Source: Mycobacterium sp. D16Q13
GTDB taxonomy: Bacteria; Actinomycetota; Actinomycetes; Mycobacteriales; Mycobacteriaceae
Length of the DNA: 64,000 nucleotides
NCBI RefSeq assembly: GCF_002013375.1
Contig: NZ_MAEW01000001.1
Coordinates: 248,001-312,000, forward strand
Direction of reading: 5' to 3'
This document shows, piece after piece, positions 44,687 to 54,911 of this stretch. The position numbers and the translations under genes were made by a program. The stretch's first letter is position 1; each line of letters starts with the position of its first letter. The notes beneath the pieces were generated by a model, which was not told the DNA's origin, ran no database searches, and worked only from the letters and a program-made list of their open reading frames with translations.

Positions 44687-45881
44687 GGCATTCCCCAATC
44701 ATGGTCGGATCGATCGCCAGCCGGTAACCCCGTTTGACCACTGTCTGAATCACTTTCGGTGCACCAAGGGCCGACCGCAGACGCGTCATAGCCGTCTCGA
44801 CAGCGTGGGTGTCGTCGCCACCGCCGGGCAGCACGGACAACAAGTCCTCGCGCGATACCACCTGACCGGGTCGCACCATCAGCCGCTTCATCAGCGCCAT
44901 TCCCGCCGGGGAGATCTGCCGCGTCTCACCATCGACGGCTATCCCACAGCTGCGCACACTCACGATGTGGCCGCCGGCCTGGAAACGTGGTGCCCGCCTG
45001 GTCAGCTCGTCTGCCATATGCCGGGCCAACGCCCCCAGCCGCGCACGTTCGGGCTGCGTCGTCGACACACCGAGCACTTCCAGCGGCGCAGCGGTCACCG
45101 GCCCGACACACAGCGGCGCCACTCTTCCCCGCAGCGCGATCAGCAGCTCGTCCAATCGGCCGGTTGCCTTGGCACGACCAAGCATCGAGGCCACCGCGGG
45201 CGCGCTGGTGAAACTTATCCCGTCCAGCTCGGCATTGATCGCCATGGAGATCATGCGATCCATCGGCCGCTGGTCCTCCGGTGGCTCCCAGCGGTACACC
45301 GGTACCCGGATAACCTGTGCGCCAGCGATAGTCAATGCCTCGCAGAGATCGGCGATGGGTTCCCATTCGGTGGCGGCACCATGAAGTTGCACGGCGATGC
45401 GCCGACCCTCGACACCCTCTTCGAGCAGACGATCCAGCACCTCGGCCGACGACTCCGATGCGGGCGACCACTCTTCCCGCAGCCCCGCCTGACGAATCGC
45501 CCCGGTAGCCTTGGGTCCGCGGGCGACCAGGCGACCGGACTCCAATGCCGACTTGAGACTTTCGGCCACGCCCCATTCATCAGCGGCCTCGATCCAGCCG
45601 CGGAACCCGATGCCGGTGGTGGCCACCGTGACATCCGGAGGGTTGGCGATGACAAGTTCGGTGGCCTGCTGCAGCTCGGCATCATCGGCCAACGGGATGA
45701 TCCTGATCGCGGCGGCGTGCACGACGGCAGCCCCGCGGCGCTCCAAGAGCGCGGTCAACTCCTCCGCGCGACGCGCAGCCGTGACACCAATGGTGAACCC
45801 GTCGAGCCGACGATCCTGCTCGTTAGGCGGCAACCGGGTCCCGGTGTCGGCTCCTGAGCATTCCGATTTCGACATTTCCAT
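44679..45881 (-). CDS. Uroporphyrinogen-III synthase-like protein with winged-helix DNA-binding domain
   Basis: 400 residues, resembling Rv0260c. Residues about 25-270 form a HemD-like bilobed domain (FTIGVTAARRAEELTALLERRG, VATTGIGFRGWIEAA, DGISFTSAPAVASML). The C-terminal 95 residues are an OmpR/PhoB-type winged helix (ISPAGMALMKRLM, VSREDLLSVLP, VETAMTRLRSAL). The fusion could couple tetrapyrrole or siroheme status to transcription of the nitrite operon; the family's role in nitrate assimilation is regulatory in actinobacteria as far as known. Its start overlaps the nirD end by 59 bases, an unusually long overlap. Confidence 0.85.
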   Translation of the reverse strand: MEMSKSECSGADTGTRLPPNEQDRRLDGFTIGVTAARRAEELTALLERRGAAVVHAAAIRIIPLADDAELQQATELVIANPPDVTVATTGIGFRGWIEAADEWGVAESLKSALESGRLVARGPKATGAIRQAGLREEWSPASESSAEVLDRLLEEGVEGRRIAVQLHGAATEWEPIADLCEALTIAGAQVIRVPVYRWEPPEDQRPMDRMISMAINAELDGISFTSAPAVASMLGRAKATGRLDELLIALRGRVAPLCVGPVTAAPLEVLGVSTTQPERARLGALARHMADELTRRAPRFQAGGHIVSVRSCGIAVDGETRQISPAGMALMKRLMVRPGQVVSREDLLSVLPGGGDDTHAVETAMTRLRSALGAPKVIQTVVKRGYRLAIDPTMIGECRG

Positions 45882-46221
45882 TGTTCACCCGCACCTCGAA
45901 GACTGGCAACCGGCGCGACGCATCATCGAGGCAACGCCCGTCAATAAGCGAGAAGACCTGCTTGAGCAGCGGCGACGCCACCGTAGGCTCGCCGCCACGG
46001 TCACCGGTCAAACCGCGTGACATGACCGCAGCCTGGCCGTATGGATCGATGTTACCGACCGCGTACAGCTCCCCATCGGGCAGCAGAAACAGCGCGGCCT
46101 GCACGTCGTCCGGAAGGAGTACCGCCGCGCCCCGGCCAGGGGTGAGCGAATCCACCGCACAGACCGTCGACCACACGTACTGGTACCGCCTCAAACGGGG
46201 GCGAGCGTCCAGAATTGTCAT
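45823..46221 (-). CDS. nirD: Nitrite reductase [NAD(P)H] small subunit NirD
   Basis: 132 residues with the Rieske-like fold of NirD but without the iron-sulfur ligands: LFLLPDGELYAVGNIDPYGQAAVMSRG is clearly aligned, and no CxH pairs are present, as expected for this subunit. It associates with NirB in assimilatory nitrite reduction to ammonium. It lies 76 bases downstream of nirB on the same strand. The ATG at 46221 follows a GGAGATG-type site. Confidence 0.88.
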   Translation of the reverse strand: MTILDARPRLRRYQYVWSTVCAVDSLTPGRGAAVLLPDDVQAALFLLPDGELYAVGNIDPYGQAAVMSRGLTGDRGGEPTVASPLLKQVFSLIDGRCLDDASRRLPVFEVRVNNGNVEIGMLRSRHRDPVAA

Positions 46222-46297
46222 CTCCGGCCTTTCTTCTCGTTGTGTTCTGTCATGTCTACCTGGATTGTGTTACCCGGGTATTACCGCAGCTGACGCC

Positions 46298-48820
46298 CTA
46301 CGTTGCGGACTCCGCGGCCGACCTGAATCCCGGTGTCCCCAAGAGCACCGGCACCTTGCGCGGACCGCTGTCGTCGAACGCGATGGTCGAGTCGAGTTCA
46401 TCGGGCGCGTTCACGAACGACACAAACCGGCGCAGTTTGTCCTCATCAGCCAACACGGCCGCCCATTCGTCGGCGTAACCCTCCACGTGACGGGCCATCG
46501 CAGCCTCCAGCTCGTCGGCGATCCCGAGGGAGTCTTCGCACACCACTGCCCGGATGTGATCCAGGCCGCCCTCGATCGCTTCCTGCCAAGGGGCGGTGCG
46601 CTGAAGCCGGTCCGCGGTGCGGATGTAGAACATCAGATACCGGTCGATGTACTTGATCAGCGTCTCTGAGTCTAGATCGCCGGCAAGCAGTTTGGCGTGC
46701 GCAGGGGTAGCGCCGCCGTTGCCGCCGACATACAGGTTCCAGCCATTCTCGGTGGCGATGACACCGACGTCCTTGCCTCGAGCCTCGGCACATTCACGCG
46801 CGCACCCGGATACCCCCATCTTGAGCTTGTGCGGGGAACGCAGCCCGCGGTAACGCAATTCGAGCTCGACGGCCATCGCCACCGAATCCTGAACCCCATA
46901 CCGGCACCACGTCGAACCCACACAGCTCTTGACGGTGCGCAACGACTTGCCGTAAGCCTGCCCGGATTCCATGCCGGCATCGATGAGCCGTTTCCAGATC
47001 AGCGGGAGCTGCTCGACGCGAGCACCGAACAGATCGATGCGCTGACCACCGGTGATCTTGGTGTACAGCCCGAATTCCTGGGCCACTTGGCCGATCACGA
47101 TGAGCTTTTCCGGAGTCACCTCGCCGCCCGGCAGCCGCGGTACCACCGAATAGGTGCCGTTCTTCTGCATGTTGGCCAGGAAATGGTCGTTGGTGTCCTG
47201 CAGCGCGGCCTGCTCCCCTTCCAGGATGTGGTCGCTGGACGTCGAGGCCAGGATAGACGCGACCGTGGGCTTGCAGATATCGCAGCCGGTTCCGGTGCCG
47301 TGCTTGGCGATCAGCTCGGAGAAGGTCCGAATGCCGGTCACCTGCACCACCTGGAACAGCTCGGCGCGCGATTGGGTGAAATGCTCGCACAGCGCCTTGG
47401 ACTGCTCGACGCCCTGCGCGGCGAGAATCTGCTTGAGCATGGGAATGCAGCTACCACAGGATGTTCCGGCACACGTAGCCGCCTTGAGGGCGGGCACGTC
47501 GGTGGCTCCCTCGCAGATTGCCCCACAGATAGCGCCCTTGGTGACCGCGTTGCACGAGCAGATCTGCGCGTCATCGGGCAGTGCGCCCACCCCGATCTCC
47601 GCACCGGCGGGGGTGATCAGCGAGGCAGGATCCGCGGGCAGCTCCCGGCCGAGCATGGGCCGCAGGGTGCCATATGTGCTGGCATCACCAACGAGGATGC
47701 CGCCCAATAGGGTTCGTGCGTCATCGGAAACCACGAGTTTGGCGTAGGTGCCCTTGGTGGCGTCGTTGAAGACGACCTCCAGCGCACCCTCGGCGGTGGC
47801 GTGGGCGTCACCGAAGCTGGCGACATCTACCCCGAGCAGCTTGAGCTTGGTGGAAAGATCCGCTCCCGGAAACTCGGAGACCCCGCCGAGGAGCCGGTCG
47901 GCGACGATCTCGGCCGTGGTGTACCCCGGTGCGACCAGCCCGTAGCAGCGGCCCTCGATGGCGGCTACCTCACCGATCGCATAGATGTGCAGATCGCTTG
48001 TCTGGCAGCCGGTGTCGGTGAAGATGCCGCCGCGTTCGGCCAGTTCCAGCCCGCAGTCCCGAGCCAGCTCGTCGCGCGGCCGGATGCCCGCGGAGAAGAC
48101 CAGTACCGAGGCATCGATCGACGATCCGTCGGACAGCTGTACCGTGAGCGTCCCGTCGGCCGCCGTCTCGATGGACTTCGTGGAGACGCTGGTGTGCACC
48201 GTCAACCCGAGCTCGGTCACCAGCCTGGTCAGCAGGGCACCACCACCCTCATCGACCTGCAGGTGCATCAGACGGGGGTTGAGCTCCACCACATGGGGGG
48301 CCAAACCCATGAGACGCAGCGCATTCGCGGCTTCGAGCCCGAGTAGTCCGCCGCCGATGACGACACCCGCAGAGCCCGGCGACTTGTCGGCGGCGGCCTT
48401 GATGGCGTCCAGATCGTCCATGGTGCGGTAGACGAAGCAGCCGTCGGCGTCGCCACCCGGCACTGGCGGCACGAACGGATAAGACCCGGTGGCCATGACG
48501 AGCGCGTCATAGTCCAGCACGGAGCCGGCCTCGGTGGTGACCGTCTGACCGGCCCGGTCAATACCGACCACCCGGTCCCCAAGATGCAGGGTCACCATGG
48601 GATCGTCGGCGTAGTCATTTCCGGTGAGCGCCAGCGTGTCCCGGTCCCAGCTGTCGATATACGAGGACAGTGCCACACGGTCGTAGGCGGCGTCGGCCTC
48701 CTCACCGAGGACGGTGATCTGCCACTGGTCGGTGGCGTCGCGCTCGCGAAGCACCTGGACAAATCGGTGGCCGACCATCCCGTGGCCGATGACGATGACG
48801 TTCTTGTTCATGAGTTTCAC
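46298..48820 (-). CDS. nirB: Nitrite reductase [NAD(P)H] large subunit NirB
   Basis: 840 residues with the full domain order. An FAD/NAD(P)H oxidoreductase at the N-terminus (VIVIGHGMVGHRF) is followed by a BFD-like [2Fe-2S] domain (CSCNAVTKGAI...CAGTSCGSC near 430-465). The siroheme/[4Fe-4S] reductase half has CVGSTWC near 635 and SGCARECAEA near 680. It reduces nitrite to ammonium with six electrons. It starts at a GTG overlapping the narK stop (GTGA). Together with narK, nirD, the hemD-like and cbiX-like genes it forms one nitrate/nitrite assimilation operon. Confidence 0.93.
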   Translation of the reverse strand: MKLMNKNVIVIGHGMVGHRFVQVLRERDATDQWQITVLGEEADAAYDRVALSSYIDSWDRDTLALTGNDYADDPMVTLHLGDRVVGIDRAGQTVTTEAGSVLDYDALVMATGSYPFVPPVPGGDADGCFVYRTMDDLDAIKAAADKSPGSAGVVIGGGLLGLEAANALRLMGLAPHVVELNPRLMHLQVDEGGGALLTRLVTELGLTVHTSVSTKSIETAADGTLTVQLSDGSSIDASVLVFSAGIRPRDELARDCGLELAERGGIFTDTGCQTSDLHIYAIGEVAAIEGRCYGLVAPGYTTAEIVADRLLGGVSEFPGADLSTKLKLLGVDVASFGDAHATAEGALEVVFNDATKGTYAKLVVSDDARTLLGGILVGDASTYGTLRPMLGRELPADPASLITPAGAEIGVGALPDDAQICSCNAVTKGAICGAICEGATDVPALKAATCAGTSCGSCIPMLKQILAAQGVEQSKALCEHFTQSRAELFQVVQVTGIRTFSELIAKHGTGTGCDICKPTVASILASTSSDHILEGEQAALQDTNDHFLANMQKNGTYSVVPRLPGGEVTPEKLIVIGQVAQEFGLYTKITGGQRIDLFGARVEQLPLIWKRLIDAGMESGQAYGKSLRTVKSCVGSTWCRYGVQDSVAMAVELELRYRGLRSPHKLKMGVSGCARECAEARGKDVGVIATENGWNLYVGGNGGATPAHAKLLAGDLDSETLIKYIDRYLMFYIRTADRLQRTAPWQEAIEGGLDHIRAVVCEDSLGIADELEAAMARHVEGYADEWAAVLADEDKLRRFVSFVNAPDELDSTIAFDDSGPRKVPVLLGTPGFRSAAESAT

Positions 48821-50262
48821 ACCGCCACTTCGTCTTTAGACATGGACATCGCCGGAACCGGGACCCCCACCGGGCGCCGCACGTAGGCGTACCAGGTGAC
48901 CACGGCACAGACGACGTAGAAGGCGAGGAACACCCAGAACGCCATGGTGGCCGACTTGGCCGCGCTGAGGTACGAGGCACGGAGCACCAGGTTGATGGCA
49001 ACGCCGCCGAGCGCGCCGATGGCACCGGCCACACCGATCAATGCACCCGACATGGTTCGCGACCAGGTTTCGTCGAGCCCGGCGCTATGCGCCTTGGCGG
49101 CGAAGATCGACGGAATCATCTTGTAGACCGAGCCATTACCGATTCCGGAGACCACGAAAAGGACGATGAAGCCGGTGACATAGGAGGCCATGATCGCACC
49201 GGAAGGTGCGCCGGCCGTACGGTCGTCGATGGTTCCCGCGGCCACCAGGATGCCCGCGCCGAAGATCATCGCGACAAAGGCGTACAGCGAGATCTTGCCG
49301 CCGCCCGTACGGTCCGACAGCCAGCCGCCGAACGGTCGGGCGAGTGAGCCGAGCAGCGGCCCGATGAACGCGATCTGGGCGGCATGCAGCGATGCCTGCG
49401 CCGCGGCCTGCGCTGGGGTCAAGCCGCTGTGCGCGAGCCCGGCAAGGAAGTTCAGCTGCAGCACCTGGCCGAACGCGAAGCTGAACCCGATGAAGGAACC
49501 GAAGGTGCCGATGTACAGGAAGGCGATGATCCACGAGTCGCGGTACTTCATCACGTTGATGAGTGAGCGGCCGTCGGTCTTCTGGTTCGCCAGGTTGTCC
49601 ATGAACAGCGCCGCACCCACAGCGGCGAAGGCGATCAGCACGAGGTAGATACCCGCTACCCAGTGTGGTGAGCGGTTCCCCGCCGTGGCGATGACCAGCA
49701 GGCCGAGCACCTGGATCACCGGCACTCCGATGTTTCCGCCACCGGCGTTGAGCCCCAGTGCCCAGCCCTTGAACCGTTGCGGGTAAAAGGCATTGATGTT
49801 GGTCATCGAGGAGGCGAAGTTTCCGCCACCGAAGCCCGCGACCGCCGCCACGATCATGAAGGTGGTGTACGAGGTCTCCGGATGCGCCATGAAGTACAAC
49901 GTGAGGGCGGTCGGCACCGCCAGCACCAAGGCACTGAATATGGTCCAGTTACGCCCGCCGAACCAGGCGGTGGCGAAGGTGTAGGGCAACCGCAGCACCG
50001 CGCCGACCAGGGTCGGCATGGCTACCAGGAAGAATTTCCCGGCGGCGTCGATGTGATACACGTTCTGCGGCATGAACAGAACCATGACCGACCAGATGGA
50101 CCACACCGAGAAGCCGACGTGTTCCGCTACCACCGACCAGATCAGGTTGCGCCGTGCGACTTTCGCACCACCGTTGTCCCAGGCGACGACGTCCTCGGGA
50201 TCCCAGTTCTCAATCCAGCGTCCGCGCCGTGCAATTGGGGCTGTTGCCGTGTTGTTCGCCAT
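48817..50262 (-). CDS. narK3: Nitrate/nitrite transporter of the NarK family
   Basis: 481 residues with about twelve transmembrane helices of the major facilitator superfamily. The nitrate signature regions are visible as AGFGGGNFASSMTNINAFYP near residue 155 and GIGNGSVYKMIP in the second half. It should import nitrate and/or exchange nitrite across the plasma membrane. It is the first gene of the nir operon and resembles M. tuberculosis NarK3; the number assignment is by gene context only. The ATG is at 50262 and the 139-base upstream gap probably holds the operon promoter. Confidence 0.85.
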   Translation of the reverse strand: MANNTATAPIARRGRWIENWDPEDVVAWDNGGAKVARRNLIWSVVAEHVGFSVWSIWSVMVLFMPQNVYHIDAAGKFFLVAMPTLVGAVLRLPYTFATAWFGGRNWTIFSALVLAVPTALTLYFMAHPETSYTTFMIVAAVAGFGGGNFASSMTNINAFYPQRFKGWALGLNAGGGNIGVPVIQVLGLLVIATAGNRSPHWVAGIYLVLIAFAAVGAALFMDNLANQKTDGRSLINVMKYRDSWIIAFLYIGTFGSFIGFSFAFGQVLQLNFLAGLAHSGLTPAQAAAQASLHAAQIAFIGPLLGSLARPFGGWLSDRTGGGKISLYAFVAMIFGAGILVAAGTIDDRTAGAPSGAIMASYVTGFIVLFVVSGIGNGSVYKMIPSIFAAKAHSAGLDETWSRTMSGALIGVAGAIGALGGVAINLVLRASYLSAAKSATMAFWVFLAFYVVCAVVTWYAYVRRPVGVPVPAMSMSKDEVAV

Positions 50263-50401
50263 GACAGCACGGTAGAAAAATCTTGTTGCGGCGGCGCTGC
50301 TGGCGATGACCGAGCCATCACATCTCGCTCACACGAGTCTGTCATGTGCCGGTGAGATGGCTGTCGGCCTACGTCACACTAAGACCCGAAAGTGATGTGC
50401 G

Positions 50402-51256
50402 TTACAGCGTGAGCCGCACCAGGGCCGCACTGCGTGCCAGCCCCGGAAAGGACTCCGCCGACGAACGGGGATGCAACGCATGCACGGCCAGTCGGAAAAT
50501 CAAGGCCCGCAACAACATCTGCGGCCACTCCGGCAAGGTCGCCCAGCGTTCTATGAGACCGTCATCCGCGTCACCCCACGACAGCGCATCCACCACCGCG
50601 ACGCCGGCCGCCCATGAGGCCGGGCGCCAGTACGGCGTGATGTCGGTGATGCCGGGCGCGGCCGCGCCCGCGAAAAGCACAGTGCCGTACAGGTCGCCAT
50701 GCACCAGCTGCGGTGGGCTCTTAGTGGGCCGGCGCAGGCTCGCCAGCTGATTGATCAGGTCGATGGACCGCTGGCCGTCCGGCGAGCCGGGCGATACCCG
50801 GGCCGCGGAGGGCCAGGACTGCAGCGGCCGGTCTTCCCAGGCCGCGCGGTCGGCCGCGATGAACACGTCGACATCGGCCCATGGCGCCACCGGGGGCTGG
50901 GTAAGAAACCGGGGGCGTTCCAGCTTGGAGGTGGCCTCATGGAGGCGCACCGACAGCGACACCACCTCGTCGTGCCGGGGTTCGGGCGCACCGGCTACGA
51001 ATGTGTCCGCGCGCCAACCCGATACGACATACCGTCCATCCGTGGACCGAACTGGCCGGGCCAGGCGCACACCGTCGATGAACAGTGTGTCGCGCACCTT
51101 GGCGGACCACGCAGCGCGCGCATGGTCCGCTACCAGTGACAACACCACTTCACCGCAGCGCCAGCCACCCTCCCATGTCGGGCCGAGCTGGACTGGCTTG
51201 ACGCCGCTGAGCCCGTAAGTCGCGAGCACGTGCTCGGGCGGGCGGTCCACAGTCAC
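50402..51256 (-). CDS. TIGR02569 family protein (Rv3205c-like, kinase-fold)
   Basis: 284 residues, an actinobacterial family defined by TIGR02569. PPQLVHGDLYGTVLFAG near residue 190 resembles the catalytic loop of aminoglycoside-phosphotransferase-like kinases, although the usual Asn after HGD is missing. ITDITPYWRPASWAAGVAVVDAL may stand in for the DFG region. Whether it phosphorylates anything is unknown. The GTG start at 51256 is chosen by its position in front of the conserved VTVDRPPEHVL opening; the ORF is open further upstream. It lies 110 bases downstream of moeZ on the same strand. Confidence 0.8.
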   Translation of the reverse strand: MTVDRPPEHVLATYGLSGVKPVQLGPTWEGGWRCGEVVLSLVADHARAAWSAKVRDTLFIDGVRLARPVRSTDGRYVVSGWRADTFVAGAPEPRHDEVVSLSVRLHEATSKLERPRFLTQPPVAPWADVDVFIAADRAAWEDRPLQSWPSAARVSPGSPDGQRSIDLINQLASLRRPTKSPPQLVHGDLYGTVLFAGAAAPGITDITPYWRPASWAAGVAVVDALSWGDADDGLIERWATLPEWPQMLLRALIFRLAVHALHPRSSAESFPGLARSAALVRLTL

Positions 51257-51366
51257 GCGGGATACGTTACCGCCTGCAATGAACTGGATTGTGTTCGCTC
51301 GGAGTTCGTGTCGGCGGTCACAGATGGGGCGTCCCGCGATATGGGGCTGTTGCTGGTCCCCACCGA

Positions 51367-52542
51367 TCAGTACATGACCATGTCGGGGTCCATCTGCTTG
51401 GCCCAGGCGGCGATGCCTCCCTGGAGGTGCACCGCGTCGGAGAAACCCGCCTTCTTCACGGCCACAAGCGCCTCTGCCGACCGAATCCCCGTCTTGCAGT
51501 ACAGCACCGCCTGACGGTCCTGTGGCAGCTTGGCGAGGCCATCTCCGGACTCCAGGGTCGACTTGGGCACCAGCTCGGCACCGTCGATGTGGACGATGTC
51601 CCATTCGACGGGTTCGCGCACGTCGATCAGCGCCACCTTCTTATCGGCGTCAAGCAATTCGCGCAGCTCACGCGGGGTAATGGTGGAATCGGCGACCGCG
51701 GCGGAGGCCTCATCGCTGATCACACCGCAGAACGCGTCGTAGTCGATAAGTTCAGTGATCTTCGGCGTCGCCGGATCCTTGCGAATCTTGATGGTGCGGT
51801 ACGTCATGTCCAGCGCGTCATAGACCATGAGCCGGCCCAGCAGCGTGTCACCGATTCCGGTGATCAGCTTGATGGCCTCGGTACCCATCACCGAGGCGAT
51901 GGAGGCGCACAGGATGCCCAACACGCCACCCTCCGCGCAGGACGGCACCATCCCCGGGGGCGGCGGCTCGGGGTACAGATCGCGGTAATTCAGGCCGAGA
52001 CCGTCGGGCGCGTCTTCCCAGAAGACCGACACCTGACCCTCGAAGCGGTAGATGGAACCCCATACGTACGGCTTGTGTGCGAGCACAGCGGCGTCGTTGA
52101 CCAGGTAGCGCGTCGCGAAGTTGTCGGTGCCGTCCAGGATCAGGTCGTACTGTTTGAACAGGTTGACGGCGTTGTCCGGCTCCAAACGCAGCTCGTGCAG
52201 CCGCACCTCGACCAGCGGGTTGATCTCCAGCACCGAGTCACGCGCGCTCTGCGCTTTGGACCTGCCGATATCGGACTGGCCATGAATGATCTGGCGCTGC
52301 AGGTTGGACTCGTCGACCACGTCGAACTCAACGATGCCGATGGTGCCGACACCCGCGGCGGCCAAGTACAGGAGGGTCGGAGATCCGAGACCGCCGGCGC
52401 CGATGACAAGCACCTTGGCGTTCTTGAGACGTTTTTGTCCGTCCACACCCAGGTCGGGGATGATCAAATGGCGGCTGTACCGGGCGACTTCCTCGCGGGT
52501 CAGACCTGCGGCGGGGCTTACCAACGGCGGCAATGTGGGCAC
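51367..52542 (-). CDS. moeZ: Adenylyltransferase/sulfurtransferase MoeZ
   Basis: 391 residues. The MoeB/ThiF-type adenylyltransferase domain has VIGAGGLGSPTLLYLAAAG near residue 48, the DESNLQRQI and DGTDNFATRY segments and the catalytic-region cysteine in MVPSCAEGG. A rhodanese domain from about residue 285 carries the persulfide cysteine in LYCKTGIRSAEA near 346. It activates and sulfurates ubiquitin-like carrier proteins for molybdopterin, cysteine (CysO) and thiamine pathways. It corresponds to Rv3206c (moeB1/moeZ). The GTG start is at 52542. Confidence 0.92.
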   Translation of the reverse strand: MPTLPPLVSPAAGLTREEVARYSRHLIIPDLGVDGQKRLKNAKVLVIGAGGLGSPTLLYLAAAGVGTIGIVEFDVVDESNLQRQIIHGQSDIGRSKAQSARDSVLEINPLVEVRLHELRLEPDNAVNLFKQYDLILDGTDNFATRYLVNDAAVLAHKPYVWGSIYRFEGQVSVFWEDAPDGLGLNYRDLYPEPPPPGMVPSCAEGGVLGILCASIASVMGTEAIKLITGIGDTLLGRLMVYDALDMTYRTIKIRKDPATPKITELIDYDAFCGVISDEASAAVADSTITPRELRELLDADKKVALIDVREPVEWDIVHIDGAELVPKSTLESGDGLAKLPQDRQAVLYCKTGIRSAEALVAVKKAGFSDAVHLQGGIAAWAKQMDPDMVMY

Positions 52543-52641
52543 CGTGACTCCTGTGACTCGGGTTCCTCAGGGCTGTCTGAGAGGGCTACAGCTGCATCAA
52601 CAGTATCGGGATGCCAACCCTTCCCGAGCCCGGGACCGCCG

Positions 52642-53661
52642 CTAGGGAATCGGATACGGCCAGGGATTGGTGCGGCAGGTCTTTCCGTCGGGCTTGATCG
52701 AATCCGCGTCGAACTTCGCCGCATCGTTGTTGTTGGTGCTGAACGTCTGCTGCATCATCACCGGGGCCAGCTGTTGGTCCTGCTCACACGGTTCGTGTAC
52801 CCGGTAACCGATGGCATGTCCGACTTCGTGGTTGATGACGTACTGGCGGTACGACGTGATGTCGCCCTGGAACGGGACGGCGCCGCGCACCCACCGTGCT
52901 TCATTGATGAACACGCGCCGGTCGCCGTTCTCGCCATACCGCGGGTTGTAGCAAGAGGCTTCGAGCTGAATCTCATAACCACAGCCCTCGCGCACGGTGG
53001 CCGGCGAGGTCAGCGAGATCCGAAAATCAGGTGTGCCGGAGTCGATCCGGACAAATCCGAACTGAGGGTTGTGCGTCCAGCTCTTCTGGCTGGCCAGCGT
53101 CTCGGTCACCATGCGTGCGAAAAGGTCGTCACCGCCAAAACCCATGGTGTCGATGCCGTCCTCAACCTCGATGGTGTACGCGAACACCTTCGCGGCACCC
53201 GTCCCGATCTGGGGTGTCGTACCCGGCACGACGTGCCAAGACTTGGCGCCCGCCTCGGTGAACGACTCACCCTCGGGCAGCACCCCGGTCGGCAGGGTCG
53301 CGTCGAACTGGGTGAGGCCCTTGGGCGGGGCACCGATGATCGCGTCACCCAGCGCACCAATGGACGGAGGGTCAGCAACGGGCTCATTGGGACCGGTACC
53401 CGCGTGTGCGGGTTCGCGCTGCGTCACCGTCTGGTACCCGACGAAGACGGTCAACGCGACCAGCAGCGGAATGGCATACGCACGCCACCCGTAGGTGGAG
53501 ATGAAACGGCCGAGCCAGGTCTGCTTGCGCCAGCGGTCGCGATCACTCCGGTCGGATCGGATGCGTCCGCTTCCTTCGGCGAGCGGATCGCGCTGGGCAC
53601 GCAGCGGCTCGTAGCGTTCGGAGGACTCCTGCACGGGGAGTCGACTCATGGTTTCTGGCAT
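52642..53661 (-). CDS. DUF3152 zinc-metalloprotease-like membrane protein
   Basis: About 339 residues. A charged cytoplasmic N-terminus of some 60 residues precedes one transmembrane segment (AYAIPLLVALTVFVGYQTV), and the rest should be outside. The motif HEVGHAIGYRVHEPC near residue 275 is the metzincin-type HExxHxxGxxxH zinc site. It corresponds to Rv3207c. Six cysteines in the outer domain suggest disulfides. I start at the ATG 53661; the ATG at 53649 is a close alternative. It is divergent from fasR. Confidence 0.85.
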   Translation of the reverse strand: MPETMSRLPVQESSERYEPLRAQRDPLAEGSGRIRSDRSDRDRWRKQTWLGRFISTYGWRAYAIPLLVALTVFVGYQTVTQREPAHAGTGPNEPVADPPSIGALGDAIIGAPPKGLTQFDATLPTGVLPEGESFTEAGAKSWHVVPGTTPQIGTGAAKVFAYTIEVEDGIDTMGFGGDDLFARMVTETLASQKSWTHNPQFGFVRIDSGTPDFRISLTSPATVREGCGYEIQLEASCYNPRYGENGDRRVFINEARWVRGAVPFQGDITSYRQYVINHEVGHAIGYRVHEPCEQDQQLAPVMMQQTFSTNNNDAAKFDADSIKPDGKTCRTNPWPYPIP

Positions 53662-53808
53662 GGACCTACGATTATGCGCCCATTGGTGCCGGTCGTAGGT
53701 CACCGGGCAAGGATGGCATAGCGACAGGCCATCCCGCCTCGGGCACGCCGCCAGATGCCAGGAGTACTGTCTGTATTTCGGGTTCAAGCGGATTGATTAG
53801 CCGCCTGA

Positions 53809-54767
<959 letters not shown>

Positions 54768-54911
54768 GAAGGCACCTTCCAGGTCATTAAGCGTGTACTG
54801 CAGAGGTTAGCCGACGCCGGTACTGCCGACACACCTCGCATGATCGTGCCAGTCCGTTAGTCACAGCAGTAACATCAGTATCAGGTTTCACATTGAGAAG
54901 AGGCGCTGATC

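Noticed and set aside
50263..50401. GlnR-type operator in front of narK
   Set aside because: GTAAC and GTGTGAC half-sites occur, but none has the expected spacing of paired AC elements; GlnR control remains likely from biology but is not shown here.
51289..53721. 810-codon plus-strand frame across moeZ and the DUF3152 gene
   Set aside because: Covers two well-supported genes on the other strand and has a typical antisense composition with no family motif.
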